A DNA stretch of 10,077 bases from Oscillospiraceae bacterium (GCA_029098085.1 JAQXNQ010000213.1:1-10077); one strand, 5' to 3'. Positions 1 to 6,672 are shown, counted from the stretch's first letter. Translations and numbers: made by a program. The notes: generated by a model from the sequence alone, not told the origin.

Positions 1-1
1 C

Positions 2-1105
2 TGGGTGGGCGGAGGGATGGCCTCCTATCCCCTGATGAAGCTGGGCGGAGAGCCGGAATGGGAGCGGGGCATGGCGACTCTGCAGCACATGACCCGCACC
101 CAGAAGGCCAGCGGCCTGCTCTGCGGCATTGTCACCGCATCTGGTGAAGAGCCCGGCGACGGCTTCCGCACGCCCGGCACCCAAAACTGGGTGCTGATCC
201 GCAAATGCGCCGATGCGCTGCTGTTTCTGTTCAAGCATTTTGACCTGATCCGGCAGCACGGAAAGGAAATCCCGGTGCAGCTTGCAGAAATGGCACGCCG
301 GTTGGCGGACGCCTTTGTCCGGCTCTGGGAGCGATACGGTCAGCTGGGACAGTTTGTGGATGTGGAGACCGGTGAGATCAAGGTCGGCGGCTCCACCAGC
401 GGCGCCATCGCACCGGCCGGTCTGGTGGAGGCCTGGCGGTTTTTCCGGGATGAGCGGTATCTGAATGCCGCCAAAGAGATCGGCGCCCGGTACTATGAGC
501 GGGATGCCGCAAGGGGCTATACCACCGGCGGCCCGGGCGAGATCCTGCAGGGACCGGACAGCGAGAGCTGCTTTGCCCTGCTGGAGAGTATGGTGTACCT
601 CTACGACGAGACCCGCGAGGAAATCTGGCTGAGCCGGGCAAAACATCTGGCCCATCTCTGCAGCAGCTGGGTGGTCAGCTACAACTACCGGTTCCCGGCA
701 GACAGTGAGTTCGGAAAAAAGGGCATGAAATCGGTGGGCAGTGTCTTTGCCAATGTCCAGAACAAGCATGCCGCCCCCGGTATCTGCACCCTGTCCGGCG
801 ACGGCCTGTACAGGCTCTGGAAATGGACGGGAGACCGGGCCTATCTGGAGCTGCTGCAGGACATCAGCCTGACCATCAGCCAGTACATGTCCCGGCCGGA
901 TCGGCCCGTCTGCAGCCCCCAGGGCAAGCCCATGCCCCAGGGTTTCATCTGTGAGCGGGTGAATCTCTCCGACTGGGAAGGCGAGGAAGGCATCGGCAGC
1001 AATATCTTCGGCAGCTGCTGGAGCGAATGCTCCAATCTGCTGACCCTGGCGGAGGTGGCCCATCTGCCCGGTGTGGCGGAGCAGACGGTGTTTCTGGAAG
1101 GATAA
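2..1105 (+). CDS. Six-hairpin (alpha/alpha toroid) glycosidase-like protein, 5' truncated
   Basis: The reading frame is open to the left edge, so the true start lies outside the window; the GTG at 5 is only the first start-like codon. About 367 residues of the C-terminal part are visible. The protein alternates helical segments with short loops rich in Gly, Trp and aromatic residues (for example SGDGLYRLWKWTGDRAYLELL near residue 265 and WRFFRDERYLNAAKEIGARYYE near 145), the pattern of alpha/alpha-barrel sugar-acting enzymes. I do not recognise the exact family and cannot name catalytic residues or a substrate. No export signal can be judged because the N-terminus is missing. It ends 92 bp before the first WYL gene, which has its own promoter, so it is probably a separate transcription unit. 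Coding seems sure; the fold assignment is an inference. Confidence 0.75.
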   Translation, partial: WVGGGMASYPLMKLGGEPEWERGMATLQHMTRTQKASGLLCGIVTASGEEPGDGFRTPGTQNWVLIRKCADALLFLFKHFDLIRQHGKEIPVQLAEMARRLADAFVRLWERYGQLGQFVDVETGEIKVGGSTSGAIAPAGLVEAWRFFRDERYLNAAKEIGARYYERDAARGYTTGGPGEILQGPDSESCFALLESMVYLYDETREEIWLSRAKHLAHLCSSWVVSYNYRFPADSEFGKKGMKSVGSVFANVQNKHAAPGICTLSGDGLYRLWKWTGDRAYLELLQDISLTISQYMSRPDRPVCSPQGKPMPQGFICERVNLSDWEGEEGIGSNIFGSCWSECSNLLTLAEVAHLPGVAEQTVFLEG

Positions 1106-1143
1106 GCTGCCGCTGTGGAGCGGACGCAGTCTGTCCCATCCGC

Positions 1144-1172
1144 TTGATTTTCTCCCCCATTTCCAGTATACT
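1144..1172 (+). promoter_or_regulatory. Sigma-A type promoter of the WYL regulator pair
   Basis: TTGATT (1144-1149) and TATACT (1167-1172) are separated by 17 bp, close to the consensus. Transcription would begin near 1179, just before the ribosome binding site GGGGGG (1186-1191) of the gene starting at 1198. The two WYL genes therefore form their own unit, independent of the gene upstream. Confidence 0.7.
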
Positions 1173-1197
1173 GAACATAACGAATGGGGGGACAAGC

Positions 1198-2433
1198 ATG
1201 GCCTACAGCGAATTGATCAAGAATTTTGACCGTATCCGGCCGTACATCCGGCAGTTTTATGTGTACGGCTTCAAAAACCGGACGGAATACGACCAGAAAA
1301 GTGCCCGCAGCTATGACAACGAACGCCGCCGCATCGAAAGCTGGCTTGGGGACTGCATGCGCTTCCGCCAGACGCCGGGCGGCAAGACGGTGTTCCTGTC
1401 GGTGGACAGCCGGTCGATTCCCCACAATCCCCTCTACAAGGCCTTCAAGGCCAAAAGCTTCACCGCCGGGGACGTGACCTTTCACTTTTATGTGCTGGAT
1501 CTGCTGCAGGACGGGGCTGCCCTCACCGCTCAGGAAATTCTCAGCCTGTTCTGGGAAAAATACCTCTGCTGCTTTGAGAGCGACTGGCAGCCGGACATCT
1601 CCACCGTCCGCAAAAAGCTGAAGGAATATGTCTCACTGGGACTTCTGCAGGCGGAAAAGCGCGGACGGGAGCTGGTGTACCGCCGGTCGGAGGATCGGGT
1701 GCCGCTGAAGGCCTGGGAGGACGCCGCTGCTTTTTTCTCGGAAGAGGATCCGCTGGGCGTCATCGGCTTCACCCTGCTGGACAAGCTGGGAGCCGTTCCC
1801 GACTGCTTTCAGTTCAAGCATCACTACATTCTCCACGTTCTGGACAGCCAGATCCTGCTGCAGCTGCTGACCGCCATCGGCGAAAAGCGGGCTGTCCGGC
1901 TGACCAATGTCAGCCGGAAGCGGCCGGCTGAACCGTCCGTTCACACCGTTTGCCCGCTGCAGATCTTCATCAGCACCCAGGGCGGCAGACAGTACCTGCT
2001 GTGCTGGCATCAGGGCACCTGCAAGCCGATGTTTTTCCGGCTGGACTATATTCAGACGGTGGAGCTTCTGGACAGCGATCCGGAATCTGAAGCCTTCAGG
2101 GAACGCTGCCGGCAGTTCCGGGCCTTTCTGTGGGGCACCTCGGTCAGCAAAAGCCTGCAGACCGAGCATCTGGAGATGACCATCCATTTTGATGACGATG
2201 AGCCGCACATTCCCCTCCGTCTGGAGCGGGAAAAGCGAAACGGCACCGTCGAGCGCACCGGCCCCAACACCTGCCGGTATACAGCCGATGTGTACGATGC
2301 CTCCGAGCTGCTCCCCTGGCTGCGCACCTTCATCGGCAGGATTGAAAAGCTGGAATGCTCCAATGAAGCAGTGGTGCAGCGGTTCTACGACGATCTCGAC
2401 CAGACCTGCGCCCTGTACGGAGGTGACGCCTGA
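1198..2433 (+). CDS. WYL-domain regulator, first of the tandem pair
   Basis: 411 residues. The ATG at 1198 is chosen because a G-rich ribosome binding site ends six bases upstream and a good promoter precedes it; upstream codons in the same frame would overlap the previous gene. Residues about 106-165 look like a winged-helix region (LTAQEILSLF...DISTVRKKLKEYVSLGLLQ). The C-terminal half, from about residue 211, reads as a WYL domain; the signature strand is GRQYLLCW (Y266, L267), with Q in place of the usual first W/F. WYL domains are ligand-binding SH3-like beta domains of transcription regulators, often tied to nucleic-acid stress, CRISPR and RNA repair loci. The stop overlaps the next ATG by one base (TGATG), so the two WYL proteins are translationally coupled and may act together. 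Its place before a Ro60-like/RtcB operon suggests it regulates that operon, by inference. Confidence 0.85.
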   Translation: MAYSELIKNFDRIRPYIRQFYVYGFKNRTEYDQKSARSYDNERRRIESWLGDCMRFRQTPGGKTVFLSVDSRSIPHNPLYKAFKAKSFTAGDVTFHFYVLDLLQDGAALTAQEILSLFWEKYLCCFESDWQPDISTVRKKLKEYVSLGLLQAEKRGRELVYRRSEDRVPLKAWEDAAAFFSEEDPLGVIGFTLLDKLGAVPDCFQFKHHYILHVLDSQILLQLLTAIGEKRAVRLTNVSRKRPAEPSVHTVCPLQIFISTQGGRQYLLCWHQGTCKPMFFRLDYIQTVELLDSDPESEAFRERCRQFRAFLWGTSVSKSLQTEHLEMTIHFDDDEPHIPLRLEREKRNGTVERTGPNTCRYTADVYDASELLPWLRTFIGRIEKLECSNEAVVQRFYDDLDQTCALYGGDA

Positions 2434-3347
2434 TGCTGTTTTCCGAGGTGTACGGCGCCTATTACAACGTGCTGGCCCGGCTGCTGGAGCAGGCGGTCTC
2501 CGGTCAGCTGACCCGGGCGTCCACGTACCGCATCATCCGGGAGGAGGGCTTTGAGGAAAGCGTTCTGACCATCCCGGAGGCGCTGGAAAGTGGAACCTGG
2601 CCCCTGCTCCGGGAGGATTTCACCACCCCGCTGGAGCATAAGCCCACCATGCCGCTGACCGCTCTGCAGAAGCGGTGGCTGAAAGCCCTGCTGTCCGACC
2701 CGCGGATCCAGTTGTTTGATCCGCCCATGGAAGGGCTGGAGGAGGTAAAGCCCCTTTATCCCCGGGAGGCTCTGGTCTATTACGACCGGTACAGCGACGG
2801 GGATCCCTATGAGGATCCCGGATACATCCAGCGGTTCCGCTGCATCCTGTCCGCCATCCGGCAAAAGCGCCGGATCGCCATTCAGTTCACCGGCCACACC
2901 GGTATCAGCCACAGCTGGCGGTGCATCCCCTACAGGCTGGAGTATTCCTCCAAGGACGACAAGTTCCGGCTGATCGCCTCCGGCAAAGAGGAGCCCATCT
3001 CCATCAACCTGGGGCGGATCACCGGCTGCCGCCTGCTGGAGCCCTGCAGGGAGGAGGAATACTGTCCCAGGCCCATGAAAAAGCAGACGCTGGTGCTGGA
3101 GCTGACCGATGAGCGGAACGGGCTGGAGCGGGTCATGTCCCACTTCTCCCATCTGGACAGGGAGACGGAGCGCATCGATGACAACCGGTATCGGGTCACC
3201 CTGCAATATGAGCAGGCGGACGAGACCGAGCTGCTGATCCGGGTGCTGTCCTTCGGCCCGGTTGTCCGGGTGATTTCACCGGAAGATTTCATTCAAAAGC
3301 TCTGCCAGAGACTGCAGAAACAGAAAGACATGCGAACCCGGGACTGA
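2433..3347 (+). CDS. WYL-domain regulator, second of the tandem pair
   Basis: 304 residues; the start overlaps the previous stop by one base, with GGAGG at 2419-2423 as ribosome binding site. The N-terminal part (MLFSEVYGAYYNVLARLLEQA, then a WPLL motif near residue 50) is helical and probably a HTH-like or dimerisation region. From about residue 140 the chain follows the WYL plan: IRQKRRIAIQFTGH, IPYRLEYSSKDDKFRLIAS (the signature strand at 178-180 is FRL, a degenerate WYL triad), INLGRITGC, and the C-terminal extension RVLSFGPVVRVISPEDFIQKLCQRL. Loss of the aromatic pair may mean altered ligand binding. Together with the gene before it, it looks like a two-part WYL regulator. The last codons form the left arm of the terminator at 3332-3372. 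Family assignment is fairly secure; ligand and target are unknown. Confidence 0.85.
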   Translation: MLFSEVYGAYYNVLARLLEQAVSGQLTRASTYRIIREEGFEESVLTIPEALESGTWPLLREDFTTPLEHKPTMPLTALQKRWLKALLSDPRIQLFDPPMEGLEEVKPLYPREALVYYDRYSDGDPYEDPGYIQRFRCILSAIRQKRRIAIQFTGHTGISHSWRCIPYRLEYSSKDDKFRLIASGKEEPISINLGRITGCRLLEPCREEEYCPRPMKKQTLVLELTDERNGLERVMSHFSHLDRETERIDDNRYRVTLQYEQADETELLIRVLSFGPVVRVISPEDFIQKLCQRLQKQKDMRTRD

Positions 3348-3372
3348 AATTTCCGGGTTCGCAACTTTTTTT
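3332..3372 (+). terminator. Rho-independent terminator of the WYL pair
   Basis: A perfect 10-bp stem, GCGAACCCGG (3332-3341) with CCGGGTTCGC (3353-3362), is followed after AAC by seven T (3366-3372). The left arm lies inside the last codons of the second WYL gene and the loop carries its stop codon. It separates regulator transcription from the RNA region downstream. Confidence 0.9.
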
Positions 3373-3374
3373 CC

Positions 3375-3403
3375 ACGATTTTCCATCCGAAGGCTGGTAT
3401 GAT
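3375..3403 (+). promoter_or_regulatory. Extended -10 promoter of the Y-like RNA array
   Basis: TGGTATGAT (3395-3403) is an extended -10 element (TGn plus TATGAT). The hexamer 17 bp upstream is ACGATT (3375-3380), a poor -35, so the promoter may depend on the extended -10 or on an activator. Expected transcription start is near 3410, at the base of the first RNA helix. The same nine bases recur in the minus-strand promoter of the third WYL gene (7376-7384). Confidence 0.6.
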
Positions 3404-3409
3404 AGAGAC

Positions 3410-3470
3410 ACAAAGACACCAACAGCAACAACCTTTCTTCTTACTGGAAAAAGAAAACGGTGTCTTGTCA
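3410..3470 (+). ncRNA. Y-RNA-like module 1
   Basis: The strand AAGACACC (3413-3420) pairs perfectly with GGTGTCTT (3459-3466). Directly after the left strand comes ACAGCAA (3422-3428), and AAAAC precedes the right strand, giving an asymmetric internal loop. A second helix lies above it: TTTCTT (3434-3439) with AAGAAA (3451-3456), extended past a mismatch. The module starts where transcription is predicted to begin. A terminal helix with a bulge, an internal loop and a pyrimidine-rich upper part fits the general plan of Y RNAs, the partners of Ro60 proteins, and the Ro60-like gene lies 466 bp downstream. The RNA nature rests on the four-copy pattern described for 3412-3834; the link to Ro60 binding is inferred. 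Confidence 0.6.
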
Positions 3471-3576
3471 AACAGCAAAGGTACCCACAGCGATGTCTCA
3501 GAGCTGGCTATGGATAGCGCCGGACTTATAATCCGGAGGATACGGGTTCGATCCCCGTCTGAACGGTACCTTGTTT
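3470..3576 (+). ncRNA. Y-RNA-like module 2 with tRNA-like domain (YrlA-type)
   Basis: The closing helix is AAGGTACC (3478-3485) with GGTACCTT (3565-3572), extended past a bulged AGCA by AAAC/GTTT. ACAGCGA (3487-3493) follows the left strand and GAAC precedes the right one. Inside is a tRNA-like body: D-like arm GCTG/TAGC (3503-3506, 3515-3518) with an 8-nt loop holding GG (3512-3513); anticodon-like arm CCGGA/TCCGG with a 7-nt loop CTTATAA (3525-3531); 5-nt variable region; perfect T arm ACGGG/CCCGT (3542-3546, 3554-3558) with loop TTCGATC. It is not an ordinary tRNA: no 7-bp acceptor stem fits, only a TCA/TGA stub (3498-3500, 3560-3562), and no CCA end is in place. Known YrlA RNAs of bacterial Ro60/RtcB loci combine a Ro-binding stem with a tRNA-mimicking module, which matches. 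If read as an anticodon, UAU would be isoleucine. Confidence 0.8.
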
Positions 3577-3580
3577 CATC

Positions 3581-3687
3581 CCGAAAGGCACTGACAGCAA
3601 CTTCTGAAGCTATCTGGAGGAAAAAGTCCCGGCACCTGTCCGGGAAAATCGGGCCCCTGGCCCATAGCAAACAGCGCCTTGTCACGG
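3581..3687 (+). ncRNA. Y-RNA-like module 3, multibranched
   Basis: AAGGCAC (3585-3591) pairs with GCGCCTT (3674-3680) except for one A-C mismatch (3590/3675), with CCG (3581-3583)/CGG (3685-3687) outside. ACAGCAA (3594-3600) follows the left strand at the same spacing as in the other modules and AAACA precedes the right one. The insert can fold into GCTAT (3609-3613)/ATAGC (3664-3668) enclosing two hairpins: TCCCGG/CCGGGA (3627-3632, 3640-3645) and GGGCC/GGCCC (3651-3655, 3659-3663). There is no T-loop, so this insert is not tRNA-like. It begins nine bases after module 2 ends, with no promoter between them, so both are probably cut from one transcript. This is the weakest closing helix of the four; its support comes mainly from the shared motif. 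Confidence 0.5.
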
Positions 3688-3810
3688 AAATGAACCGTAT
3701 CTCCGTTATGACCGCTCCCGATGACGCGGACAGGAATCCGCCTGAATCCACCCGGCCTGCGCGGCGTAAAGCCGGCAGGCGCAGGGGCGCCGAAAAGGAG
3801 CGGCCGCCCC
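3684..3810 (+). other. Cluster of four hairpins between Y-like modules 3 and 4
   Basis: Four simple stem-loops follow one another: ACGGA/TCCGT (3684-3688, 3702-3706); GCGGA/TCCGC (3726-3730, 3737-3741) with a 6-nt loop; GCCTGC/GCAGGC (3755-3760, 3775-3780) extended by CGGC/GCCG with loop GTAAA; and GGGGCG/CGCCCC (3784-3789, 3805-3810) extended by CC/GG. None is followed by a T-tract, so they do not look like intrinsic terminators. The first competes with the outer pairs of module 3. They could be processing sites, stabilisers of the transcript, or part of a longer RNA. I see no protein gene here. Confidence 0.4.
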
Positions 3811-3814
3811 GGAG

Positions 3815-3880
3815 ATGAAAAGCACGCACAGCAATGCCTTCTTCTTTCACGATTGTACATAATTTGAAGATGTGCTTTGG
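3815..3880 (+). ncRNA. Y-RNA-like module 4, in the leader of the Ro60-like gene
   Basis: AAAGCAC (3819-3825) pairs with GTGCTTT (3872-3878), seven perfect pairs. ACAGCAA (3828-3834) follows the left strand after two bases, as in the other copies. A pyrimidine-rich strand, TCTTC (within 3838-3846), can pair with GAAGA (3866-3870), echoing module 1. In this copy the fourth base of the repeated motif is A instead of G and its partner is T instead of C, so pairing is kept. It ends 56 bases before the ATG of the Ro60-like gene. If transcription continues from the promoter at 3398, it lies in that gene's 5' untranslated region and could let the protein bind its own mRNA. That role is an inference. 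Confidence 0.5.
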
Positions 3881-3936
3881 GGACTTTTCCGACTGTTTTG
3901 TGTATTGACTCTATCTGATCCTGAGGAGGGATTTTC

Positions 3937-5409
3937 ATGCTGAACTTTATCAAAGACGAAGCCAACCGCACCTTCACCGAAAACGGTGCTGCCGCCTATG
4001 GTTCCACCGGCACGGACTGTCTGGATCTGTTTGCCGCCATCGGCGCCCTGCGCAGCGCGGACGAAGAGGATATCCGCAGACGCTTTATCCGGGCCTTCAC
4101 GGAAAATCCCGACCTGGCCATGAAGACGCTGTTCTTTGCCCGGGATATCCGGGGCGGTCTGGGTGAGCGGCGGGTGTTCCGGATCTGCCTGCGCTGGCTG
4201 GCCGAAAACCAGCCTGCCTCGGTGCGGAAAAACCTCATCCATGTATCGGAGTTCGGCCGCTGGGACGATCTGCTGGTTCTGCTGAACACCCCCTGTGAGC
4301 AGCAAGCCTGCGAGCTGATCCGGCGCCAGCTGGAAGCGGACCTCGTCTCTCTGGAAAAGGGAGAGGGCGTCAGCCTGCTGGCCAAGTGGCTGCCCTCGGT
4401 CAACGCCTCCAACGAAGAGACCGTCCGCAGCGCCCGGCGCATCGCGCGGTTTCTGGGCATGGACGAGCGCACCTACCGCAAGACCCTGGTACGCCTCCGG
4501 GAGCGGATCCGGATTCTCGAGAACGACCTGCGCCAGCGGAATTATACCTTTGACTACAGCAAGCAGCCCTCCAAGGCCATGTTCAAATACCGCAAGGCCT
4601 TTTTCCGCAACGACGGGGAGCGCTACCGGGAATTCCTCGAAAAGGTATCCCGGGGCGAAGCTGGGCTGCACGCCGATACCCTGATGCCCTACGAGCTGGT
4701 GGAGCCTTACCTGGACTGCTTCGGCAGCATGCGCTCCATGTCCGAAGAGGAAAAGCAGGCCCTGAACGCGACCTGGGCTTCCCTGCCCCGCTTCGGGTCG
4801 GGCGAAAACGCGCTGGCCGTCATCGATACCTCCGGTTCCATGTACATGGGCGGCAAGCCCCTGCCCGCCTCGGTGGCGCTGTCTCTGGGACTGTACTTCG
4901 CCGAGCACAACACCGGCGCGTTCCGGAATCATTTCATTGAGTTCTCCGGAAGGCCCCAGCTCATCGAGATCAAGGGTGACACCTTTGCTGACCGGCTTTG
5001 CTATATCAGCTCCTTCAACGAAGTGGCAAACACCAATCTGGAAGCTGTCTTCAAGCTGATCCTCAAGGCCGCCGTCCGCCATCGGGTCCCCCAGGAGGAG
5101 CTGCCCTCCGCCCTGTACATCATCTCCGACATGGAATTCGACAGCTGCGTCGCCGACGCGGATGAGACCGTCTTCCAAAACGCCAGGAGTACCTTTGCTG
5201 CCCATGGATATCAGCTGCCCAAAGTCATTTTCTGGAACGTCCAGAGCCGCAATCTCCAGCAGCCCGTCACCTGGAACGAGCAGGGCGTCGCGCTGGTCAG
5301 CGGCTGCACGCCCAGACTCTTCGACATGGTCACCAGCGGCCAGCTGTCTCCGCTGCAGTATATGCTGGACATTCTCGGCGCGGAGCGGTACGCCTGCATC
5401 ACGGCGTAA
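3937..5409 (+). CDS. Ro60/TROVE-like RNA-binding protein with vWA domain (DUF2828-type)
   Basis: 490 residues; AGGAGGG (3924-3930) sits six bases before the ATG. The N-terminal two thirds is a helical-repeat region with motifs I associate with DUF2828/TROVE proteins: FFARDIRGGLGERRVF (about 65-80), FGRWDDLL, LLAKWLPSVN, and SKAMFKYRKAFFRNDGERYREFLE. The C-terminal third is a von Willebrand A domain with an intact metal site: DTSGSM (D297-M302), Thr366 in NTNL and Asp398 in SDMEFD. The end reads PKVIFWNVQ...GVALVSG, also typical of DUF2828. Ro60 proteins form rings that bind Y RNAs and ends of misfolded RNAs, and act in the cytoplasm with nucleases or ligases in RNA quality control. The RNA modules upstream and RtcB 38 bp downstream fit that role. 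It is more distant from animal Ro60 than classical bacterial Rsr, so I give no symbol. Confidence 0.85.
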   Translation: MLNFIKDEANRTFTENGAAAYGSTGTDCLDLFAAIGALRSADEEDIRRRFIRAFTENPDLAMKTLFFARDIRGGLGERRVFRICLRWLAENQPASVRKNLIHVSEFGRWDDLLVLLNTPCEQQACELIRRQLEADLVSLEKGEGVSLLAKWLPSVNASNEETVRSARRIARFLGMDERTYRKTLVRLRERIRILENDLRQRNYTFDYSKQPSKAMFKYRKAFFRNDGERYREFLEKVSRGEAGLHADTLMPYELVEPYLDCFGSMRSMSEEEKQALNATWASLPRFGSGENALAVIDTSGSMYMGGKPLPASVALSLGLYFAEHNTGAFRNHFIEFSGRPQLIEIKGDTFADRLCYISSFNEVANTNLEAVFKLILKAAVRHRVPQEELPSALYIISDMEFDSCVADADETVFQNARSTFAAHGYQLPKVIFWNVQSRNLQQPVTWNEQGVALVSGCTPRLFDMVTSGQLSPLQYMLDILGAERYACITA

Positions 5410-5447
5410 ACCGCTTCCGCCATCCCTTCACGAAAGGAGCGATCGTT

Positions 5448-6650
5448 ATGATTGAAATCACCGGAAGATACAACACCGCCGTCTGCTATACCGATGCGCT
5501 GGAACAGGCTGCCGCTGACCAGATCCGGGCGGTCTGCGACCAGTCCGCCTTCTCCGACAGCAAAATCCGCATCATGCCCGATGTGCACGCCGGCATGGGC
5601 TGCACCATCGGCACCACCATGACCATCACCGACAAGATCGTTCCCGGCATGGTGGGGGTGGACATCGGCTGCGGCATGGAGACCATCCGCATCGCGGAGA
5701 GAACCCTGGACTTCGGCAAGCTGGACGCCCTCATCCGTGACCGGATTCCCTCCGGACGGGAGGTGCGCGCCATTCCTCACGGATTGAACGCCGAAATCGA
5801 CCTGACCGCGCTCCGCTGCCGCTCTGCCGTCAATCTGGAGCGGGCCCGGAGAAGCATCGGCTCTCTGGGCGGCGGCAACCACTTCATCGAAGCCGACCGG
5901 GACGAAAACGGAGATCTGTTCATCGTCGTCCACTCCGGCTCCCGCCACATCGGAAACGAAGTGGCGAAGTATTATCAGGACGAGGGACGCAGGGCCCTTT
6001 GGGGCGGCGCCCAGTACCAGGTGGAGGCCGTCATCGCTGAGCTGAAGGCCCAGGGGCGGTTCCAGGAGATCCAGCCCACCATCGAAGCGCTGCAGAAGGA
6101 GCACCCCATCAACCTCCCCGCCAGCCTGGCCTATGTGGAGGGACAGCTGTTTGAGGACTACATCCACGACATGAAGATCATCCAGCACTTCGCCGCCCTG
6201 AACCGCAGGGCCATGGCGGATGTGATCCTCATGGGGCTGCATCTGACCCCGGTGGAGCAGTTCACCACCATCCACAACTACATCGACACCGACCACATGA
6301 TTCTGCGCAAGGGATCTGTGGCCGCCTACGAGGGACAGAAGCTGCTGATCCCCATCAACATGCGCGACGGCAGCCTGATCTGTGTCGGCAAGGGCAATCC
6401 CGACTGGAACTGCTCCGCTCCCCACGGCGCAGGCCGCCTCATGAGCCGCAGGGACGCCCTCCAGCGGCTGAGCCTGGAGCAGTACCGCAGGGAAATGGAG
6501 GGGATCTACACCACCTGTGTGGATCGCGATACCCTGGACGAAGCACCCATGGCCTACAAGAGCGCCGAAGAGATCATGTCCCATATCGGCCCCACCGTCG
6601 ATATCCGTCAGCGGATTCTGCCGGTGTACAATTTCAAGGCTGCGGAATGA
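5448..6650 (+). CDS. rtcB: RtcB RNA-splicing ligase
   Basis: 400 residues, close to the 408 of E. coli RtcB; AGGAG (5435-5439) lies eight bases before the ATG. RtcB joins RNA 2',3'-cyclic phosphate or 3'-phosphate ends to 5'-OH ends, using GTP and Mn2+. The family motifs are all present: MPDVHAGMGCTIGTT (D45, H47), GVDIGCGM with metal ligand Cys75, GGGNHFIE (His145), HSGSRHIG (His162), HNYID (His276), RKGSVAA, and PHGAGR with the guanylated His326. The spacing of these residues matches E. coli C78, H168, H185, H281 and H337. It should be active. The gene follows the Ro60-like gene by 38 bp in one operon and is closed by a terminator at 6673. No RtcA cyclase or archease gene is in the window. 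The context points to repair of tRNAs or rRNA cut by ribonuclease toxins or stress. Confidence 0.97.
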   Translation: MIEITGRYNTAVCYTDALEQAAADQIRAVCDQSAFSDSKIRIMPDVHAGMGCTIGTTMTITDKIVPGMVGVDIGCGMETIRIAERTLDFGKLDALIRDRIPSGREVRAIPHGLNAEIDLTALRCRSAVNLERARRSIGSLGGGNHFIEADRDENGDLFIVVHSGSRHIGNEVAKYYQDEGRRALWGGAQYQVEAVIAELKAQGRFQEIQPTIEALQKEHPINLPASLAYVEGQLFEDYIHDMKIIQHFAALNRRAMADVILMGLHLTPVEQFTTIHNYIDTDHMILRKGSVAAYEGQKLLIPINMRDGSLICVGKGNPDWNCSAPHGAGRLMSRRDALQRLSLEQYRREMEGIYTTCVDRDTLDEAPMAYKSAEEIMSHIGPTVDIRQRILPVYNFKAAE

Positions 6651-6672
6651 CGCAGACGCTCCCATCGCAAAC

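Larger units (their letters stand above)
3412..3834 (+). repeat. Four-copy 17-base RNA motif AAAGRYACNNACAGCRA
   Basis: Copies lie at 3412-3428, 3477-3493, 3584-3600 and 3818-3834: AAAGACACCAACAGCAA, AAAGGTACCCACAGCGA, AAAGGCACTGACAGCAA and AAAAGCACGCACAGCAA, aligned without gaps. The first half is the left strand of a helix in every copy; the ACAGCRA half is in the internal loop. Right strands are also alike: GGTGTCTTGT, GGTACCTTGT, GCGCCTTGT, GTGCTTTGG. Distances between copies are 65, 107 and 234 bases, so it is not a simple tandem repeat but a shared frame with different inserts. Confidence 0.8.

Noticed and set aside
1027..1197. Upstream extension of the first WYL gene
   Set aside because: It would overlap the preceding gene and include the promoter; the ATG at 1198 has a proper ribosome binding site.
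3478..3572. Genuine tRNA-Ile(UAU) gene
   Set aside because: D, anticodon and T arms look right, but there is no 7-bp acceptor stem or CCA end, and the flanking helix matches the other Y-like modules.
3399..3818. 139-codon open frame across the RNA region, plus strand
   Set aside because: Its ATG lies inside the -10 element, there is no ribosome binding site, the product is low-complexity and Arg-rich without family resemblance, and the region shows RNA pairing instead.
3412..3834. CRISPR array
   Set aside because: The motif repeats at uneven distances of 65, 107 and 234 bases, is only partly identical, and each copy pairs with its own downstream strand.
3906..3934. TTGACT as -35 of a promoter for the Ro60-like gene
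   Set aside because: No -10 lies at suitable distance; the place is taken by the ribosome binding site and the start codon follows at once.
3847..5205. Long minus-strand open frame opposite the Ro60-like gene
   Set aside because: It is a shadow of a GC-rich coding strand; the plus frame has clear family motifs and a ribosome binding site.
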